From the NCBI RefSeq assembly GCF_000747075.1, contig NZ_AVCH01000213.1, positions 1 through 52,987 of the forward strand: 52,987 nucleotides of DNA. Reading direction: 5' to 3'. Positions 1-11,252 of the stretch are shown in pieces. The stretch's first letter is position 1; each line of letters starts with the position of its first letter. This DNA comes from Arenimonas malthae CC-JY-1 (GTDB taxonomy: Bacteria > Pseudomonadota > Gammaproteobacteria > Xanthomonadales > Xanthomonadaceae). The position numbers and the translations under genes were made by a program. A model generated the notes under the pieces. That model was not told the origin of the DNA, did not search any database, and saw nothing but the letters and a program-made list of their open reading frames with translations.

Positions 1-921
1 GGCCGCGCCGCCACCCGCGACGGCGCCCCGGCCGACCCCGAACTGCGCACCGACCTGGGCGCCGGCTGGTCGGCCTTCGCCAGCGCCGACCTGGGCCGGC
101 TCGAGCGCCGCGACGGCACCAATGAAGCACCGTTCGACGGCGACACCGGCGCGCTGCTGGCCGGCGTGGACTGGGCGCCCTCGGCGCGCTGGCGGCTGGG
201 CCTGGTGGCCAACCACGTGCGCGACGAGCTCGACTTCCTGCGCTCCGACGGCAGCCTGCGCACCCGCTTCACCGGCGTGATGGCGCTGGCCGGCTGGAAC
301 CTGGCCGACGGCGTGGCGCTGGACGCCTACGCCGGCAGCCTGCGCGGCGACTACCGCGTGCGCCGCGCCATCAACTTCACCCTGCTCAGTGGCGTCACCG
401 TGGACGCGGTGGCCAACGCCAGCACCGACGCCGACCGCCGCCTGGCCGGCGCGGGCCTGACCTGGTCGATCCCGGCCGGTGCCTGGGAATGGCAGCTGGG
501 CGCGGGCCTGGACTGGCAGCGCACCGACATCGATCCCTACGCCGAAACCGGCGGCTCGGGCCTGGCGCTGTTCGTGCCGGGGCGCTCGATCACCAGCCGG
601 CGCGGCCGGCTCGACGCGGCGTTGGCGCGAAGCGTGTCGGCGTCCTGGGGCGTCTGGCAGCCGATGCTGCGGCTGGGCTGGCGGCGCGAATTCGCCAACC
701 CGGCGCGCCCGCTGGCGGTGACCTTCGTGAACGACGGCAACGCCACCCCCATCCGCTTCGACACCGACGACGCCGACGACAGCTGGGGCGAGGCCGGCCT
801 GGGGGCGGTGTTCGTATTCACGGGCGGGCATTCGGGCTTCGTCGAGCTGCGCCAGCGCGTCGGCCACGCCTTCCTGCAGGAGCGGGTGCTGGCCCTGGGC
901 TGGCGGATGGAGCTGCCCTGA
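1..921 (+). CDS. Autotransporter-like outer-membrane beta-barrel, C-terminal part (5' partial)
   Basis: The frame is open from the first base, so the gene begins outside the window; 306 codons are visible. The protein shows alternating hydrophobic and polar residues, many Gly/Trp/Arg-bounded strands (e.g. WRLGLVANHV, WNLADGVALDAYAG, WQPMLRLGWRREF) and long Asp-rich loops, as in the autotransporter beta-domain that forms a barrel in the outer membrane and exports a passenger. The passenger, probably a protease, lipase or adhesin, is not in view, so its function is unknown. The end, GWRMELP, is unusual because barrels normally finish with an aromatic residue. A type V barrel is my best inference; another large outer-membrane barrel is possible. 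Confidence 0.6.
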   Translation, partial: GRAATRDGAPADPELRTDLGAGWSAFASADLGRLERRDGTNEAPFDGDTGALLAGVDWAPSARWRLGLVANHVRDELDFLRSDGSLRTRFTGVMALAGWNLADGVALDAYAGSLRGDYRVRRAINFTLLSGVTVDAVANASTDADRRLAGAGLTWSIPAGAWEWQLGAGLDWQRTDIDPYAETGGSGLALFVPGRSITSRRGRLDAALARSVSASWGVWQPMLRLGWRREFANPARPLAVTFVNDGNATPIRFDTDDADDSWGEAGLGAVFVFTGGHSGFVELRQRVGHAFLQERVLALGWRMELP

Positions 922-951
922 GGTTTTCCCGGCCGGTTCACGGGCGGCGGG

Positions 952-957
952 TATAAT
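952..957 (+). promoter_or_regulatory. Probable -10 element for tdh
   Basis: A perfect TATAAT lies 42 bp before the tdh start, in the 78-bp gap after the barrel gene. No good -35 box is visible at 16-18 bp, so the call rests on the -10 alone. Confidence 0.45.
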
Positions 958-999
958 TGCGGCCCTCACGGCCCGTCCGGGCCAGCGTGGAACAGGACG

Positions 1000-2037
1000 A
1001 TGTCCCAGCAGACGATGAAGGCGCTGGTGAAGCGCAACCCCGAAAAAGGCATCTGGATGGAACAGGTGCCGGTGCCCTCGCCCGGCCCGAACGAGGTGCT
1101 GATCAAGCTCGAGAAGACCGCCATCTGCGGCACCGACCTGCACATCTACAAGTGGGACGAGTGGAGCCAGCGCACGATCAAGCCGGGCCTGGTGATCGGC
1201 CACGAGTTCGTCGGCCGCATCGTCGAAATGGGCCCGGGCGTCACCGGCTACGCCATCGGCGACCGCGTGTCGGCCGAGGGCCACATCGTCTGCGGCCACT
1301 GCCGCAACTGCCGCGCCGGCCGCCAGCACCTGTGCCCGAACACCACCGGCATCGGCGTGAACCGCCACGGCGCCTTCGCCGAATACATCGTGATGCCCTC
1401 CTCGAACCTCTGGCCCATCCCGGACAGCATCCCGTCCGAGCTGGCCGCGTTCTTCGACCCCTACGGCAACGCCGCGCACTGCGCGCTGGAGTTCGACGTG
1501 GTGGGCGAGGACGTACTGATCACCGGCGCCGGCCCGATCGGCATCATCGCCGCGGGCATCTGCAAGCACATCGGCGCGCGCAACGTGGTGGTCACCGACG
1601 TCAACGACTACCGCCTGAAGCTGGCCGCCGAGATGGGCGCCACCCGCGTGGTGAACGTCTCCAAGCAGTCGCTCAAGGACGTGATGAAGGACCTGCACAT
1701 GGAGGGCTTCGACGTGGCCCTCGAAATGAGCGGCAACCCGCACGCCTTCAACGACATGCTCGACTGCATGTACCACGGCGGCAAGATCGCCCTGCTCGGC
1801 ATCCTGCCCAACGGCGCCGGCATCAACTGGGACAAGGTGATCTTCAAGGGCCTGGTGCTGCACGGCATCTACGGCCGCAAGATGTACGAGACCTGGTACA
1901 AGATGACCCAGCTCGTGCAGTCCGGCTTCCCGCTCGGCAAGGTGCTCACCCACCAGGTGCACATCGACGATTTCCAGAAGGGTTTCGACCTGATGGAAAG
2001 CGGCCAGTGCGGCAAGGTCGTGTGCAGCTGGTCCTGA
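1000..2037 (+). CDS. tdh: L-threonine 3-dehydrogenase
   Basis: A 345-aa zinc-dependent medium-chain dehydrogenase that oxidises L-threonine with NAD+ to 2-amino-3-ketobutyrate in the cytoplasm. It closely matches remembered E. coli Tdh (341 aa): catalytic-zinc region [20 protein letters not shown], the structural-zinc cluster [15 protein letters not shown], and the Rossmann motif GAGPIG. The ATG at 1000 follows AGGACG; the ATG at 1015 (MKALVK) aligns with the E. coli start and is also possible. The partner kbl is 2.4 kb downstream, with two unrelated genes between them, instead of the usual adjacent pair. Confidence 0.95.
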   Translation: MSQQTMKALVKRNPEKGIWMEQVPVPSPGPNEVLIKLEKTAICGTDLHIYKWDEWSQRTIKPGLVIGHEFVGRIVEMGPGVTGYAIGDRVSAEGHIVCGHCRNCRAGRQHLCPNTTGIGVNRHGAFAEYIVMPSSNLWPIPDSIPSELAAFFDPYGNAAHCALEFDVVGEDVLITGAGPIGIIAAGICKHIGARNVVVTDVNDYRLKLAAEMGATRVVNVSKQSLKDVMKDLHMEGFDVALEMSGNPHAFNDMLDCMYHGGKIALLGILPNGAGINWDKVIFKGLVLHGIYGRKMYETWYKMTQLVQSGFPLGKVLTHQVHIDDFQKGFDLMESGQCGKVVCSWS

Positions 2038-2061
2038 CCAAGCCCTGAGCCCGCCGCCGCC

Positions 2062-3426
2062 GTGTTCCGCCGCCTGCTGACCCCGGCGGCGCTGGCGCTT
2101 GCCCTGGCTGGCGGCGCCCGCGCCGAATCCGAACCGGTGCTCGACGCCGCCACCCTGGTCGAGCCCGCGCTGCTGTCCGGGCCCGGCTGGCGGGTGGATC
2201 CGCGCGTCGAGGTGCGCGGTTACCAGGCGCGTTTCCGCATCCACACCGACTGGGGCGAGCTCGAGGCCGACAGCGTCGAGCTGCTGGCCGTGCGCGTGGC
2301 GGAAATGCCCGCGCTGGCGGCGCTGCATGGCGCCGAAGTGGACGAGGTGGTGGCCGCGGCCGCCAAGGAACGCGCCCTGCACCCGGCGAACGCCGTGGGC
2401 GCGGTGGCGCGCGAACCGGTGCGCGCCGTCACCGGCCTGCCGCTGGGCGTGGCGCGGTATTTCGGCGAACGCTGGCAGCGCCTGCGCGCCGCGGTGCGCC
2501 GCCTGGCCGACCGCGGCCGCGACGAGGTGATGCACGAAGGTTCGCCCTACGACCAGCCCGACGGCCTGATGGGCGTGGCCGGCGACGACCGCCCCGGCCG
2601 CTCGCGCGGATTCTGGAAGCGCCGCGGCCGCGAAGTGGCCGGCCTGGCCAAGCAGGAAGTCGGCTACCCGGCGGCCCGGCGCGCGCTGGCGGCGCGGCTG
2701 GGCGTGGACCCGTCCACCCGCAACCCGCTGATCGGGCCGCGCCTGGACGCGCTGGCCTGGGCCGAAACCAGCGGACGCTTCGCCACCGCGCGCGCCATCG
2801 GCCTGGTCGCGGGCCCGGCGGGCTCGGCGCTGTCCTACGCCGTGCAGGTGAACCAGTGGGTGCTGCAGGAACCACCGGAACAACTTCGCCAGCGCAACCA
2901 GGAACGCCTCGGCGCCGTCTGCCTCGACGACCGCCTGGTGCGCGCCTTCCTGCGCGACGGCGCCTACGGCCCCACGCTGCAGACCGAGCTGGTGGACCTG
3001 ATGCTGCGGCTCGAGCCCGCCGGCGGCTGCGAGGCCCTGCTCGAAACCGCGCTGATGGCCACCGACGAGCCGCAGGCGCGCTTCGTGGTGAACGGCCTGC
3101 GCCTGCTGGTGGCCACGCTGCGGGCCGACGAACGCCGCGGTGAATTCGTGCCCCAGGGCGCGCTGCTGGCCTACCGCACGCCGGCCGGCGAGCTGGTGGT
3201 GCCACTGGCCGTGGACTGGCTGGCGTGGACGCCGGAACTGCAGCGCTGGTTCGGCCTGGGCGTGCTGGCCGACGAGGCGCCGCGCCGACTGCTGGTGTCG
3301 GGCGTGGTGAGCGACCTAGCGCAGCGGGAAATCAGCGCCCGCGGCTGGCGCCTGGCCCCGCCGCCGCCCTACCCCGGCGAGCCGCCGTACCGCCGCGGCC
3401 TGCGCCTGGCGCGTTCGGCGCCCTGA
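2062..3426 (+). CDS. Secreted protein of unknown function
   Basis: 454 aa from a GTG start 24 bp after tdh; no clear Shine-Dalgarno sequence is visible, so the start is uncertain. The N-terminus (MFRRLLTPAALALALAGGARA) is a typical Sec signal peptide with cleavage near residue 22, so the mature protein is probably periplasmic. I recognise no domain. The middle is Arg- and Ala-rich (about residues 100-200), followed by a hydrophobic helix AIGLVAGPAGSALSYAV (about 243-260) that could be a membrane segment. It may be co-transcribed with tdh because the gap is short. I cannot suggest a function. Confidence 0.6.
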   Translation: MFRRLLTPAALALALAGGARAESEPVLDAATLVEPALLSGPGWRVDPRVEVRGYQARFRIHTDWGELEADSVELLAVRVAEMPALAALHGAEVDEVVAAAAKERALHPANAVGAVAREPVRAVTGLPLGVARYFGERWQRLRAAVRRLADRGRDEVMHEGSPYDQPDGLMGVAGDDRPGRSRGFWKRRGREVAGLAKQEVGYPAARRALAARLGVDPSTRNPLIGPRLDALAWAETSGRFATARAIGLVAGPAGSALSYAVQVNQWVLQEPPEQLRQRNQERLGAVCLDDRLVRAFLRDGAYGPTLQTELVDLMLRLEPAGGCEALLETALMATDEPQARFVVNGLRLLVATLRADERRGEFVPQGALLAYRTPAGELVVPLAVDWLAWTPELQRWFGLGVLADEAPRRLLVSGVVSDLAQREISARGWRLAPPPPYPGEPPYRRGLRLARSAP

Positions 3427-3454
3427 AAAAAACGGGGCGCCCTGGGGCGCCCCG
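3426..3454 (-). terminator. Rho-independent terminator of the TorF-type gene
   Basis: Perfect 9-bp G+C stem (3433-3441 with 3446-3454) and a 4-base loop. On the minus strand it is followed by seven U residues (A-run 3426-3432), so it ends minus-strand transcripts. The plus side lacks a T-run. Confidence 0.85.
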
Positions 3455-3477
3455 CGGTGTCGCTTCGGGCGGATGGA

Positions 3478-4215
3478 TCAGCCGCCGATCGACAGGGTGA
3501 GCATGAAGCGGTTGTCGGCGGCGTCGCCGAAGTTCACGTCGCCGTCGGCGTCGGTGCCGTAGTAGCCGATCGCGGCGTTCACCGGGCCGAAGTCCTTGTT
3601 GAACGAGATCGAGAAGTCGCTGTAGTCCTCGTAGCCCGTGGCTTCGTCGAAGGTGCTGCGGCCGGCGGTGACGTCCAGGCCGATCGCATGCGGGAGCTCC
3701 CAGCTGCCGCCCAGGCCGAAGTACATGCCGGTTTCGCCCAGGGCGTACACGTCGTTGGTGTAGCCGAGGGTGAAGGTGTAGGTCTCGTCGAGCGTCAGGG
3801 CGCCGATGAATTCGTTGTAGTCGGAATCGCCGTAGTCGTCGGCTTCGCCGATGTAGTTGTAGCGGTTGACCATCAGGTCGAGGTTCAGGCGCTCGGTCAG
3901 GTCGTGGTTCCAGCCGATGTAGGTGTCGATCTCGACGTCCGGGCTGCCGGCACCGAAGTCCACGTTCGAACCCCAGACGCCCACGTAGAAGCCGTTGTCG
4001 AAGTTCAGGTCGGCGCCGAGCTGCAGGGCGGCTTCGCCGTCGGTCTGCGACACGCCGCGGAACATGTAGTCGGTGGCGATGGCGGCGTTCCAGCTGTAGA
4101 TGGAACTCTCTTCCTCGGCGGCGGCCTCTTCGGCGCCGTCCTGGGCGAGCGAAACCATCGGCAGCGCGAACAGCGCGGCGGTCAGGGCGAGCGAAAGCGT
4201 CTTCTTGTTGGGCAT
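3478..4215 (-). CDS. TorF-family putative porin
   Basis: 245 aa with a clear signal peptide ([25 protein letters not shown]). The mature part begins with an acidic linker and then [26 protein letters not shown], the characteristic opening of the proteobacterial TIGR02001/TorF family. The rest is amphipathic strands ending FMLTLSIGG, consistent with a small outer-membrane barrel. Its substrate is unknown. GAGGAA lies 8 bases before the ATG. The gene is monocistronic with its own terminator just downstream, and it is divergent from kbl. Confidence 0.8.
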   Translation of the reverse strand: MPNKKTLSLALTAALFALPMVSLAQDGAEEAAAEEESSIYSWNAAIATDYMFRGVSQTDGEAALQLGADLNFDNGFYVGVWGSNVDFGAGSPDVEIDTYIGWNHDLTERLNLDLMVNRYNYIGEADDYGDSDYNEFIGALTLDETYTFTLGYTNDVYALGETGMYFGLGGSWELPHAIGLDVTAGRSTFDEATGYEDYSDFSISFNKDFGPVNAAIGYYGTDADGDVNFGDAADNRFMLTLSIGG

Positions 4216-4383
4216 CGGGAATTCCTCGTCAGGTTTTTGGGGCGGGGCAAGGGCACGGCGCGCTGGCTGGTCTTGTCACCGGCCCCCTGTTCGGGATACC
4301 GGGCCAGTTGTTGAAAATAATGAGCGCAGTGTCCAACAGTGGCCAATGATAAGGCATGCGGCAGCGCAGCAAACCTTTGCCGG

Positions 4384-4389
4384 CATAAT
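4384..4389 (+). promoter_or_regulatory. Possible -10 element for kbl
   Basis: CATAAT lies 31 bp before the kbl ATG, at the edge of a locally A+T-richer stretch (about 4310-4390) in the 205-bp spacer shared with the divergent porin gene. No convincing -35 box; weak evidence. Confidence 0.25.
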
Positions 4390-4420
4390 GGCAGGCTTTC
4401 CACCGCCCCAGGGACCGCCC

Positions 4421-5606
<1,186 letters not shown>

Positions 5607-5620
<14 letters not shown>

Positions 5621-6356
5621 GCGCGGCGGCCTCGTCGGCGCTGAGCCGGCGCCACTGGCCCTTGGGCAAATCGCCCAGGGCCAGCGGGCCGATGGCCACG
5701 CGCACCAGGCGCATCACGCCCAGGCCGTGGGCGGCGAGCAGGCGGCGGATCTGACGGTTGCGGCCCTCGTCGAGCACGATCTCGAGCCAGGCGGTGCGGC
5801 CGCCGCTGCGCAGCAAGGTGGCGGACTTCGCCGACAGGTGTTCGCCGTCCTCGGTGATGCCGTCCAGCAGGCGCGCCAGCAGGGCCGCATCGGGCACCGC
5901 GTCCACCTGCACGTGGTAGGTCTTGTCGGGACCGGTGGCCGGGTCGGTGATGGCGGCGGCCCAGGCCGGGTCGTTGCTCATCAGCAGCAGGCCTTCGCTG
6001 GCCTGGTCCAGGCGGCCCACGGGGGCCAGCCAGGGCAGGCCCGAGCCCTCGAGGCAGGCGTAGACGGTGTCGCGGCCCTTTTCGTCGCTGGCCGTGGTGA
6101 CCAGGCCGCGCGGCTTGTTGAGCGCGACGTACACCGGCGCGGCGGCCTCGAGCGGCCGGCCGTCCAGCGCCAGCCGGTCCTGGCCCTGGCGCACCGGGAA
6201 CTCGGGGTCGAGCACCACGCGGCCGTTCACCGCCACGCGGCCCGCGGCCACCCAGCGCGCCGCCTCGGTGCGCGAGCACAGGCCCTGCTTGGACAGCACG
6301 CGGGCCACGCCGTGGCGGGGCGCGCCCGGCTTGCGTGGAAGGCTTGGCTTTTGCAT
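5607..6356 (-). CDS. Pseudouridine synthase of the RsuA/RluB/RluE family
   Basis: 249 aa. Residues about 16-65 form an S4 RNA-binding domain ([27 protein letters not shown]); the catalytic domain follows, with the active-site motif [13 protein letters not shown] containing the conserved Asp that attacks uridine, and the late signature [16 protein letters not shown] typical of this family. It should isomerise one uridine in rRNA, but I cannot tell which of RsuA, RluB, RluE or RluF it corresponds to. Its 3' end overlaps kbl by 14 bp. Confidence 0.9.
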
Positions 6357-6457
6357 GCGCGAAGGATGGCGCAGGCGTGGCGACGCGCGCCAGTCTTGCG
6401 CGGCCGCGGCGGGTTCGGTTCACCGACCCATCACCGCCCGCTGCCGACCATACGCCC

Positions 6458-7408
6458 ATGCCTGATATGCCCTCCCCCGCCCCCGCCTGGCGCCGCGCCT
6501 TGCGCGCCATCGTGCTCTGGTTCGACACCGGCGCCGCCCCCGCGGGCGACGGCGATCCCGACCGCATCGACTGGCTGCGCGTGCTGCCCTTCATCGGCCT
6601 GCACCTGGCCTGCCTGGGCGTGTTCTGGGTCGGGTTCTCCTGGTTTGCGTTCTGGACGGCCGTGGCGCTGTATGCGGCACGCATGTTCGCCATCACCGGT
6701 TTCTACCACCGCTACTTCTCGCACAAGGCCTTCCGCACCTCGCGGCCGGTGCAGTTCGCGTTCGCCGTGGTGGGCGCCGCTTCGGTGCAGCGCGGGCCGC
6801 TTTGGTGGGCGGCGCACCACCGCCACCACCATCGCCATGCCGACACCGACCTCGACGTGCATTCACCGCGCCACGGCTTCTGGCGAAGCCACATGGGCTG
6901 GTTCCTGACCCCGCGCGGCTTCCGCACCGATTTCGACGCCATCAAGGACCTGGTGCGATTCCCCGAGCTGCGCCTGCTCGATCGCTTCGACATCCTGGTG
7001 CCGGTGCTGCTGGCCATGGGCCTGTACGCCCTCGGCTCCTGGCTGGAGTCCGCCCACCCGGGACTGGGCACCAACGGGCCGCAGCTGCTGGTGTGGGGCT
7101 TCTTCGTGTCGACGATCGTGCTGTTCCATGTCACCGTGACCATCAACTCGCTGTCGCACCGCTGGGGCAGCCGCCGCTTCGCCACCCGCGACGACAGCCG
7201 CAACAACGCGCTGCTGGCCCTGCTCACCTTCGGCGAGGGCTGGCACAACAACCACCATCATTACCCGGGCTCGGCCCGGCAGGGGTTCGCCTGGTGGGAA
7301 CTGGACCTGACCTACCTGGGCCTGCGCGCGATGGCGCTGCTGGGACTGGTGAGCGACCTGCGGCCGGTGCCGGCCGCGCTGCGCACGGCGCGCCGGGAGG
7401 CCGCATGA
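6458..7408 (+). CDS. Membrane acyl desaturase, first gene of a lipid-modification operon
   Basis: 316 aa integral-membrane di-iron desaturase. Its three histidine boxes are visible: [17 protein letters not shown] and [10 protein letters not shown], which place it in the acyl-CoA/acyl-lipid delta-9 desaturase group. Four hydrophobic helices flank them. It should insert a double bond into a saturated acyl chain, giving a substrate for the CFA-type methylases downstream. The ATG at 6458 has no strong Shine-Dalgarno sequence, and the ATG at 6467 is an alternative. Its stop overlaps the next start (ATGA), so translation is coupled. Confidence 0.88.
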   Translation: MPDMPSPAPAWRRALRAIVLWFDTGAAPAGDGDPDRIDWLRVLPFIGLHLACLGVFWVGFSWFAFWTAVALYAARMFAITGFYHRYFSHKAFRTSRPVQFAFAVVGAASVQRGPLWWAAHHRHHHRHADTDLDVHSPRHGFWRSHMGWFLTPRGFRTDFDAIKDLVRFPELRLLDRFDILVPVLLAMGLYALGSWLESAHPGLGTNGPQLLVWGFFVSTIVLFHVTVTINSLSHRWGSRRFATRDDSRNNALLALLTFGEGWHNNHHHYPGSARQGFAWWELDLTYLGLRAMALLGLVSDLRPVPAALRTARREAA

Positions 7409-8649
7409 GGATCGCGGTCATCGGCAGCGGCATCGCCGGGCTGGGCGCGGCCTGGCTGCTCTCGCGAGAACACGAGGTGGTGCTGTTCGAGCGCGAGGCG
7501 CGCCTGGGCGGCCACACGCACACGCACCGCGTCGAACAGGGCGGCAAGGCCTACTCGGTGGACAGCGGCTTCATCGTCATGAACCCGCAGAACTACCCGC
7601 TGCTGACGGCGCTGTTCGACGAATTCGGCGTGCCCACCCAGCCCACCACCATGAGCTTCTCGGTGCAGGACGCGCGCAGCGGGCTGGAGTACAACGCCAC
7701 CAGCCTCGATTCGCTGTTCTGCCAGCGCCGCAACCTGGTGTCGCCGAAGTTCTGGCGAATGGTGCGCGACATCACGCGCTTCTACCGCGAGGCGCCCGCG
7801 CTGCTGGCCGAAGCCGGCGACGGCCCCTCGCTGGGCGACTACCTGCGCGACAACGATTATTCGCCGATGTTCGTCGAGGACCACCTGGTGCCGATGGCCT
7901 GCGCGCTGTGGTCGTCGCCCTCGCAGTCGATCCTGCAGTTCCCGGCCAAGTACCTGGTGCGTTTCATGGACAACCACCACATGCTGCAGGTCAGCGACCG
8001 GCCGGCGTGGCGGGTGGTGGCGGGCGGTTCCTCGAGCTACATCGAGGCGCTGCGGCGGCAATGGAAGGTGCAGGTGCGGCTGTCGTCGCCGGCCCGGCGC
8101 GTGCGCCGCGAGGCGGACCGCGCCTTCGTGGCCACCGACGACGGCGAAGAGGCCTTCGACCAGGTGCTGCTGGCCTGCCACAGCGACCAGGCCCTGGCCC
8201 TGCTGGCCGACCCCAGCGACGCCGAGCGCCAGGTGCTGGGCGCCATCCCCTACCAGGCCAACGAAACCGTGCTGCACACCGACGCCCGCCTGCTGCCGAA
8301 GAACCGCCGGGCCTGGGCCGCCTGGAACGCCTACGTGCCGGCGGCGCCCGGCGCGGCCTGCACCGTGAGCTACTGCATGAACCACCTGCAGTCGCTCGAG
8401 AGCGAGCGGCCGTTCGTGGTCACCCTGGGCCGCGGCCAGGACATCGACCCCGCGCGGGTGCTGGCCCGCATGCGTTACCACCATCCGGTCTACACCCACG
8501 CCAGCGTGGCCGCGCAGGCGCGCCGCGGCGAGATCAACGGCGTCAACCGCACGTGGTACGCCGGCGCCTACTGGGGCTTCGGCTTCCACGAGGACGGGCT
8601 GCGCAGCGGCGTCGAGGTGGCGCGCGCGCTCGGAGTGCCATGGCGCTGA
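7405..8649 (+). CDS. FAD-dependent amine-oxidase-type oxidoreductase
   Basis: 414 aa. The N-terminus [19 protein letters not shown] with downstream FERE is an FAD-binding Rossmann fold; [26 protein letters not shown] is typical of the amine-oxidase/desaturase-like flavoproteins that accompany DUF1365 and CFA-type genes. It probably oxidises or desaturates an acyl chain; the substrate is unproven. It starts inside the desaturase stop (4-bp overlap) after GGGAGG and overlaps the DUF1365 gene by 10 bp. From memory, related flavoproteins take part in furan fatty acid synthesis in Rhodobacter; equivalence here is inference. Confidence 0.8.
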   Translation: MRIAVIGSGIAGLGAAWLLSREHEVVLFEREARLGGHTHTHRVEQGGKAYSVDSGFIVMNPQNYPLLTALFDEFGVPTQPTTMSFSVQDARSGLEYNATSLDSLFCQRRNLVSPKFWRMVRDITRFYREAPALLAEAGDGPSLGDYLRDNDYSPMFVEDHLVPMACALWSSPSQSILQFPAKYLVRFMDNHHMLQVSDRPAWRVVAGGSSSYIEALRRQWKVQVRLSSPARRVRREADRAFVATDDGEEAFDQVLLACHSDQALALLADPSDAERQVLGAIPYQANETVLHTDARLLPKNRRAWAAWNAYVPAAPGAACTVSYCMNHLQSLESERPFVVTLGRGQDIDPARVLARMRYHHPVYTHASVAAQARRGEINGVNRTWYAGAYWGFGFHEDGLRSGVEVARALGVPWR

Positions 8650-9410
8650 ATTCTGCCATCTACGAGGGATGGGTCCGGCACCGCCGGCACGCCCCGGCGC
8701 CGCACGCGTTCCGCTACCGCATGTTCCAGCTGTACCTGGACCTGGCCGAGCTCGACCAGGTCTTCGCCGGCCGCTGGTTCTGGTCGGTGGACCGCCGCAA
8801 CCTGGCGCAGTTCCGCCGCCGCGATTATTACGGCGACCCGGCGCTGCCGCTCGACACGGCCGTGCGCGACCGGGTCGAACGCGAACTCGGCCGCCGCCCC
8901 GAAGGCCCCATCCGCCTGCTCACCCACGGCCGCTACTTCGGCAAGACCATGAACCCGGTGAGCTTCTATTACGGCTTCCTGCCCGACGGCGAGACGCTGG
9001 ACTGGGTGTTCGCCGAAATCACCAACACGCCCTGGGGCGAGCGCCACGGCTACCTGCTGCCGGTGGCCGGGGCCGAACGCCGCGGCGACGCCTGGCACTG
9101 GGGCTTCGACAAGGCCTTCCATGTCTCGCCGTTCATGGCCATGCAGCGGCGCTACCACTGGGTGTTCCAGCCGCCCGGCGAACACCTGCGGGTGCACATG
9201 GACGTGCTCGGGGGCGACCGGCCCGAATTCGACGCCACCCTGGTGCTCGAACGCCGGCCGCTGGACGGGAACACGTTGGCTTCATGCCTGGCGCGGTATC
9301 CCTTGCTCACGGCCAAGGTAGGCGCCGCCATCTACTGGCAGGCGGCCCGGCTCTGGCTCAAGCGCATCCCGTTCCACCCGCACCCCGCCACCACGCCCCG
9401 GAGTCCCTGA
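8640..9410 (+). CDS. DUF1365 family protein
   Basis: 256 aa, recognised by [23 protein letters not shown] at the start and [15 protein letters not shown] in the middle, both typical of DUF1365. The family is almost always beside a flavin oxidoreductase and a CFA-type methylase, so a role in acyl-chain modification is expected, but no activity is firmly known to me. No signal peptide or clear membrane helix is visible; probably cytoplasmic or peripheral. It overlaps the upstream gene by 10 bp and shares one base with the next start (TGATG). Confidence 0.82.
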   Translation: MALNSAIYEGWVRHRRHAPAPHAFRYRMFQLYLDLAELDQVFAGRWFWSVDRRNLAQFRRRDYYGDPALPLDTAVRDRVERELGRRPEGPIRLLTHGRYFGKTMNPVSFYYGFLPDGETLDWVFAEITNTPWGERHGYLLPVAGAERRGDAWHWGFDKAFHVSPFMAMQRRYHWVFQPPGEHLRVHMDVLGGDRPEFDATLVLERRPLDGNTLASCLARYPLLTAKVGAAIYWQAARLWLKRIPFHPHPATTPRSP

Positions 9411-10690
9411 TGAGCAGCACCGCCGAAACCCTGTCCCGCCCGGACCAAGCCTCCGGCCGGTACGGCGCGCTCGACCGCGTGCTGCGCAAGCGCCTGCTGG
9501 CCACCCTGGACGGCCTGCGCGGCGGCCAACTGGTGGTGCGCGACGCCCTGGGCACCGTGGTGCTGGGCGAAGCCGGCGGCACGCTGCGGGCCGAACTGGA
9601 CATCCTCGACCCCGGCTTCTACCGCGCGGCCGCCGCCAGCGGCTCGGTGGGCGCCGGAGAGGCCTACATGGACGGCCTCTGGCGCTGCACCGACCTGGTG
9701 GCGCTGGTGCGCCTGCTGGTGCTCAACCGCGACCACCTCGACGCCATGGAAACCGGCCTGGCGCGCGCCGGCGGCCTGGCCCTGCGCGGCTGGCACGCCC
9801 TGCGCCGCAACACCCGCCGCGGCAGCCGCAGGAACATCGCCGCGCACTATGACCTGGGCAACGAGCTGTTCAAGCTGTTCCTGGACGAATCGATGATGTA
9901 TTCCTCGGCCGTGTTCGCCGACGAAACCGAAACGCTCGAACAGGCCCAGTTCCGGAAACTCGAGCGCATCTGCCGCAAGCTCGACCTGCAGCCCGGCGAC
10001 CACCTGGTCGAGATCGGCACCGGCTGGGGCGGCATGGCGCTGCACGCCGCCTCGCGCTTCGGCTGCCGCGTCACCACCACCACCATTTCGAAGGAGCAGC
10101 ACGCGCTGGCCGTCGAGCGCGTCGCCGCGGCCGGCCTGTCCGACCGCGTGACCGTGCTGCTCGAGGACTACCGCGACCTGGAAGGCACCTACGACAAACT
10201 CGTGTCCATCGAGATGGTCGAGGCCATCGGGCACCAGTACCTGGAAACCTACCTGGCCAAGTGCGCCTCGCTGCTCAAGCCGGACGGCCTGGCGCTGATC
10301 CAGGCCATCACCATCGAGGACCACCGCTACGAGCAGGCGCTGCACTCGGTGGATTTCATCAAGCGCTTCATCTTCCCGGGCAGCTTCATCCCCTGCGTCA
10401 GCGCCATCGCCAACGCCGCCGCCAACGCCAGCGACCTGCGCCTGGTGAACCTGGAGGACATCGGCCCGAGCTACGCGCTCACCCTGCGCCACTGGCGCCA
10501 GCGTTTCCTCGACCGGCTGGACGCGGTGCGGGCGCTGGGGTATGACGAGCGCTTCATCCGCATGTGGGAGTTCTACCTGTGCTATTGCGAGGGTGGCTTC
10601 CTTGAGCGTTCGATCGGCGACGTGCACCTCTTGCTGGCCCGCCCGGGCAACCGTCGCGACCAGTACCTTCCCGCGCCCGAGGCGGCCTGA
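9410..10690 (+). CDS. Cyclopropane-fatty-acid-synthase-type SAM methylase (long form)
   Basis: 426 aa. An N-terminal domain (about 1-135) like the lipid-facing domain of bacterial CFA synthase is followed by NIAAHYDLGNELF (143-155) and the SAM-binding motif VEIGTGWGGMAL (200-211); DRVTVLLEDYRDLEGTYDKLVSIEMVEAIGH continues the methyltransferase core. Such enzymes transfer a methylene or methyl group from SAM to a cis double bond of a phospholipid acyl chain at the inner membrane. The product could be a cyclopropane or a methylated acyl chain, which sequence alone does not decide. The ATG overlaps the upstream stop by one base. Confidence 0.88.
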   Translation: MSSTAETLSRPDQASGRYGALDRVLRKRLLATLDGLRGGQLVVRDALGTVVLGEAGGTLRAELDILDPGFYRAAAASGSVGAGEAYMDGLWRCTDLVALVRLLVLNRDHLDAMETGLARAGGLALRGWHALRRNTRRGSRRNIAAHYDLGNELFKLFLDESMMYSSAVFADETETLEQAQFRKLERICRKLDLQPGDHLVEIGTGWGGMALHAASRFGCRVTTTTISKEQHALAVERVAAAGLSDRVTVLLEDYRDLEGTYDKLVSIEMVEAIGHQYLETYLAKCASLLKPDGLALIQAITIEDHRYEQALHSVDFIKRFIFPGSFIPCVSAIANAAANASDLRLVNLEDIGPSYALTLRHWRQRFLDRLDAVRALGYDERFIRMWEFYLCYCEGGFLERSIGDVHLLLARPGNRRDQYLPAPEAA

Positions 10691-10691
10691 C

Positions 10692-11252
10692 ATGAACGCG
10701 ATGCTCCTGGCCGCGGGCAACGTCGTGGGCTTCCAGCTGGTGTGGCTGGCCAGCATCGGCGGCGCCGGCGCGGGCCAGCCCTGGGCCGGGCCGGTGGCGG
10801 CGCTGCTGTTCGTGCTGGCCATGCTGGCCTGGGGCGGCAAGCGCCGCGACGACCTGCGCCTGCTCGCCATCGCGCTGCCCCTGGGCATCACCCTCGACAC
10901 CGCGTTCGCGGCGTCGGGCTGGCTGGTCTACGCCGAGCCGTGGCCCTGGCGCTCGGTGGCGCCGGTGTGGATCTGGTCGCTGTGGGCCGGCTTCGCGCTC
11001 ACCCTGAACCACTCGATGGGCTTCCTGGCGAAGCGGCCGTGGACGGCGGCCCTGTTCGGGCTGGTCGGCGGCCCGCTGGCCTACTGGACGGCCGCCGGCG
11101 CCTTTGACGCCGTCAGCTTCGGCGCCCCCGTGGCGTGGACCCTGGGCGCCCTCGCGCTGGGCTGGGCGCTGGTGATGCCGCTGCTGTTCGCCCTACACCG
11201 CCGCACCGGTGCGCTGGCGCAGCCGGGCGGCCGGGGGACGGCGGCGGCATGA
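10692..11252 (+). CDS. DUF2878-type integral membrane protein
   Basis: 186 aa, almost entirely hydrophobic with about five or six predicted membrane helices (e.g. MLLAAGNVVGFQLVWLASIG, VAALLFVLAMLAWGG). I recall the DUF2878 family in operons with CFA-type enzymes; no activity is known to me. It starts one base after the methylase stop and overlaps the next gene by 4 bp (ATGA), so it is made in step with them. It is probably an inner-membrane partner of the lipid enzymes, but that is inference from position only. Confidence 0.65.
   Translation: MNAMLLAAGNVVGFQLVWLASIGGAGAGQPWAGPVAALLFVLAMLAWGGKRRDDLRLLAIALPLGITLDTAFAASGWLVYAEPWPWRSVAPVWIWSLWAGFALTLNHSMGFLAKRPWTAALFGLVGGPLAYWTAAGAFDAVSFGAPVAWTLGALALGWALVMPLLFALHRRTGALAQPGGRGTAAA

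Noticed and set aside
3426-3454. Hairpin considered as a terminator of the plus-strand secreted-protein gene
   Set aside because: The A-run is on the 5' side for the plus strand, so only minus-strand transcripts gain a U-tail.
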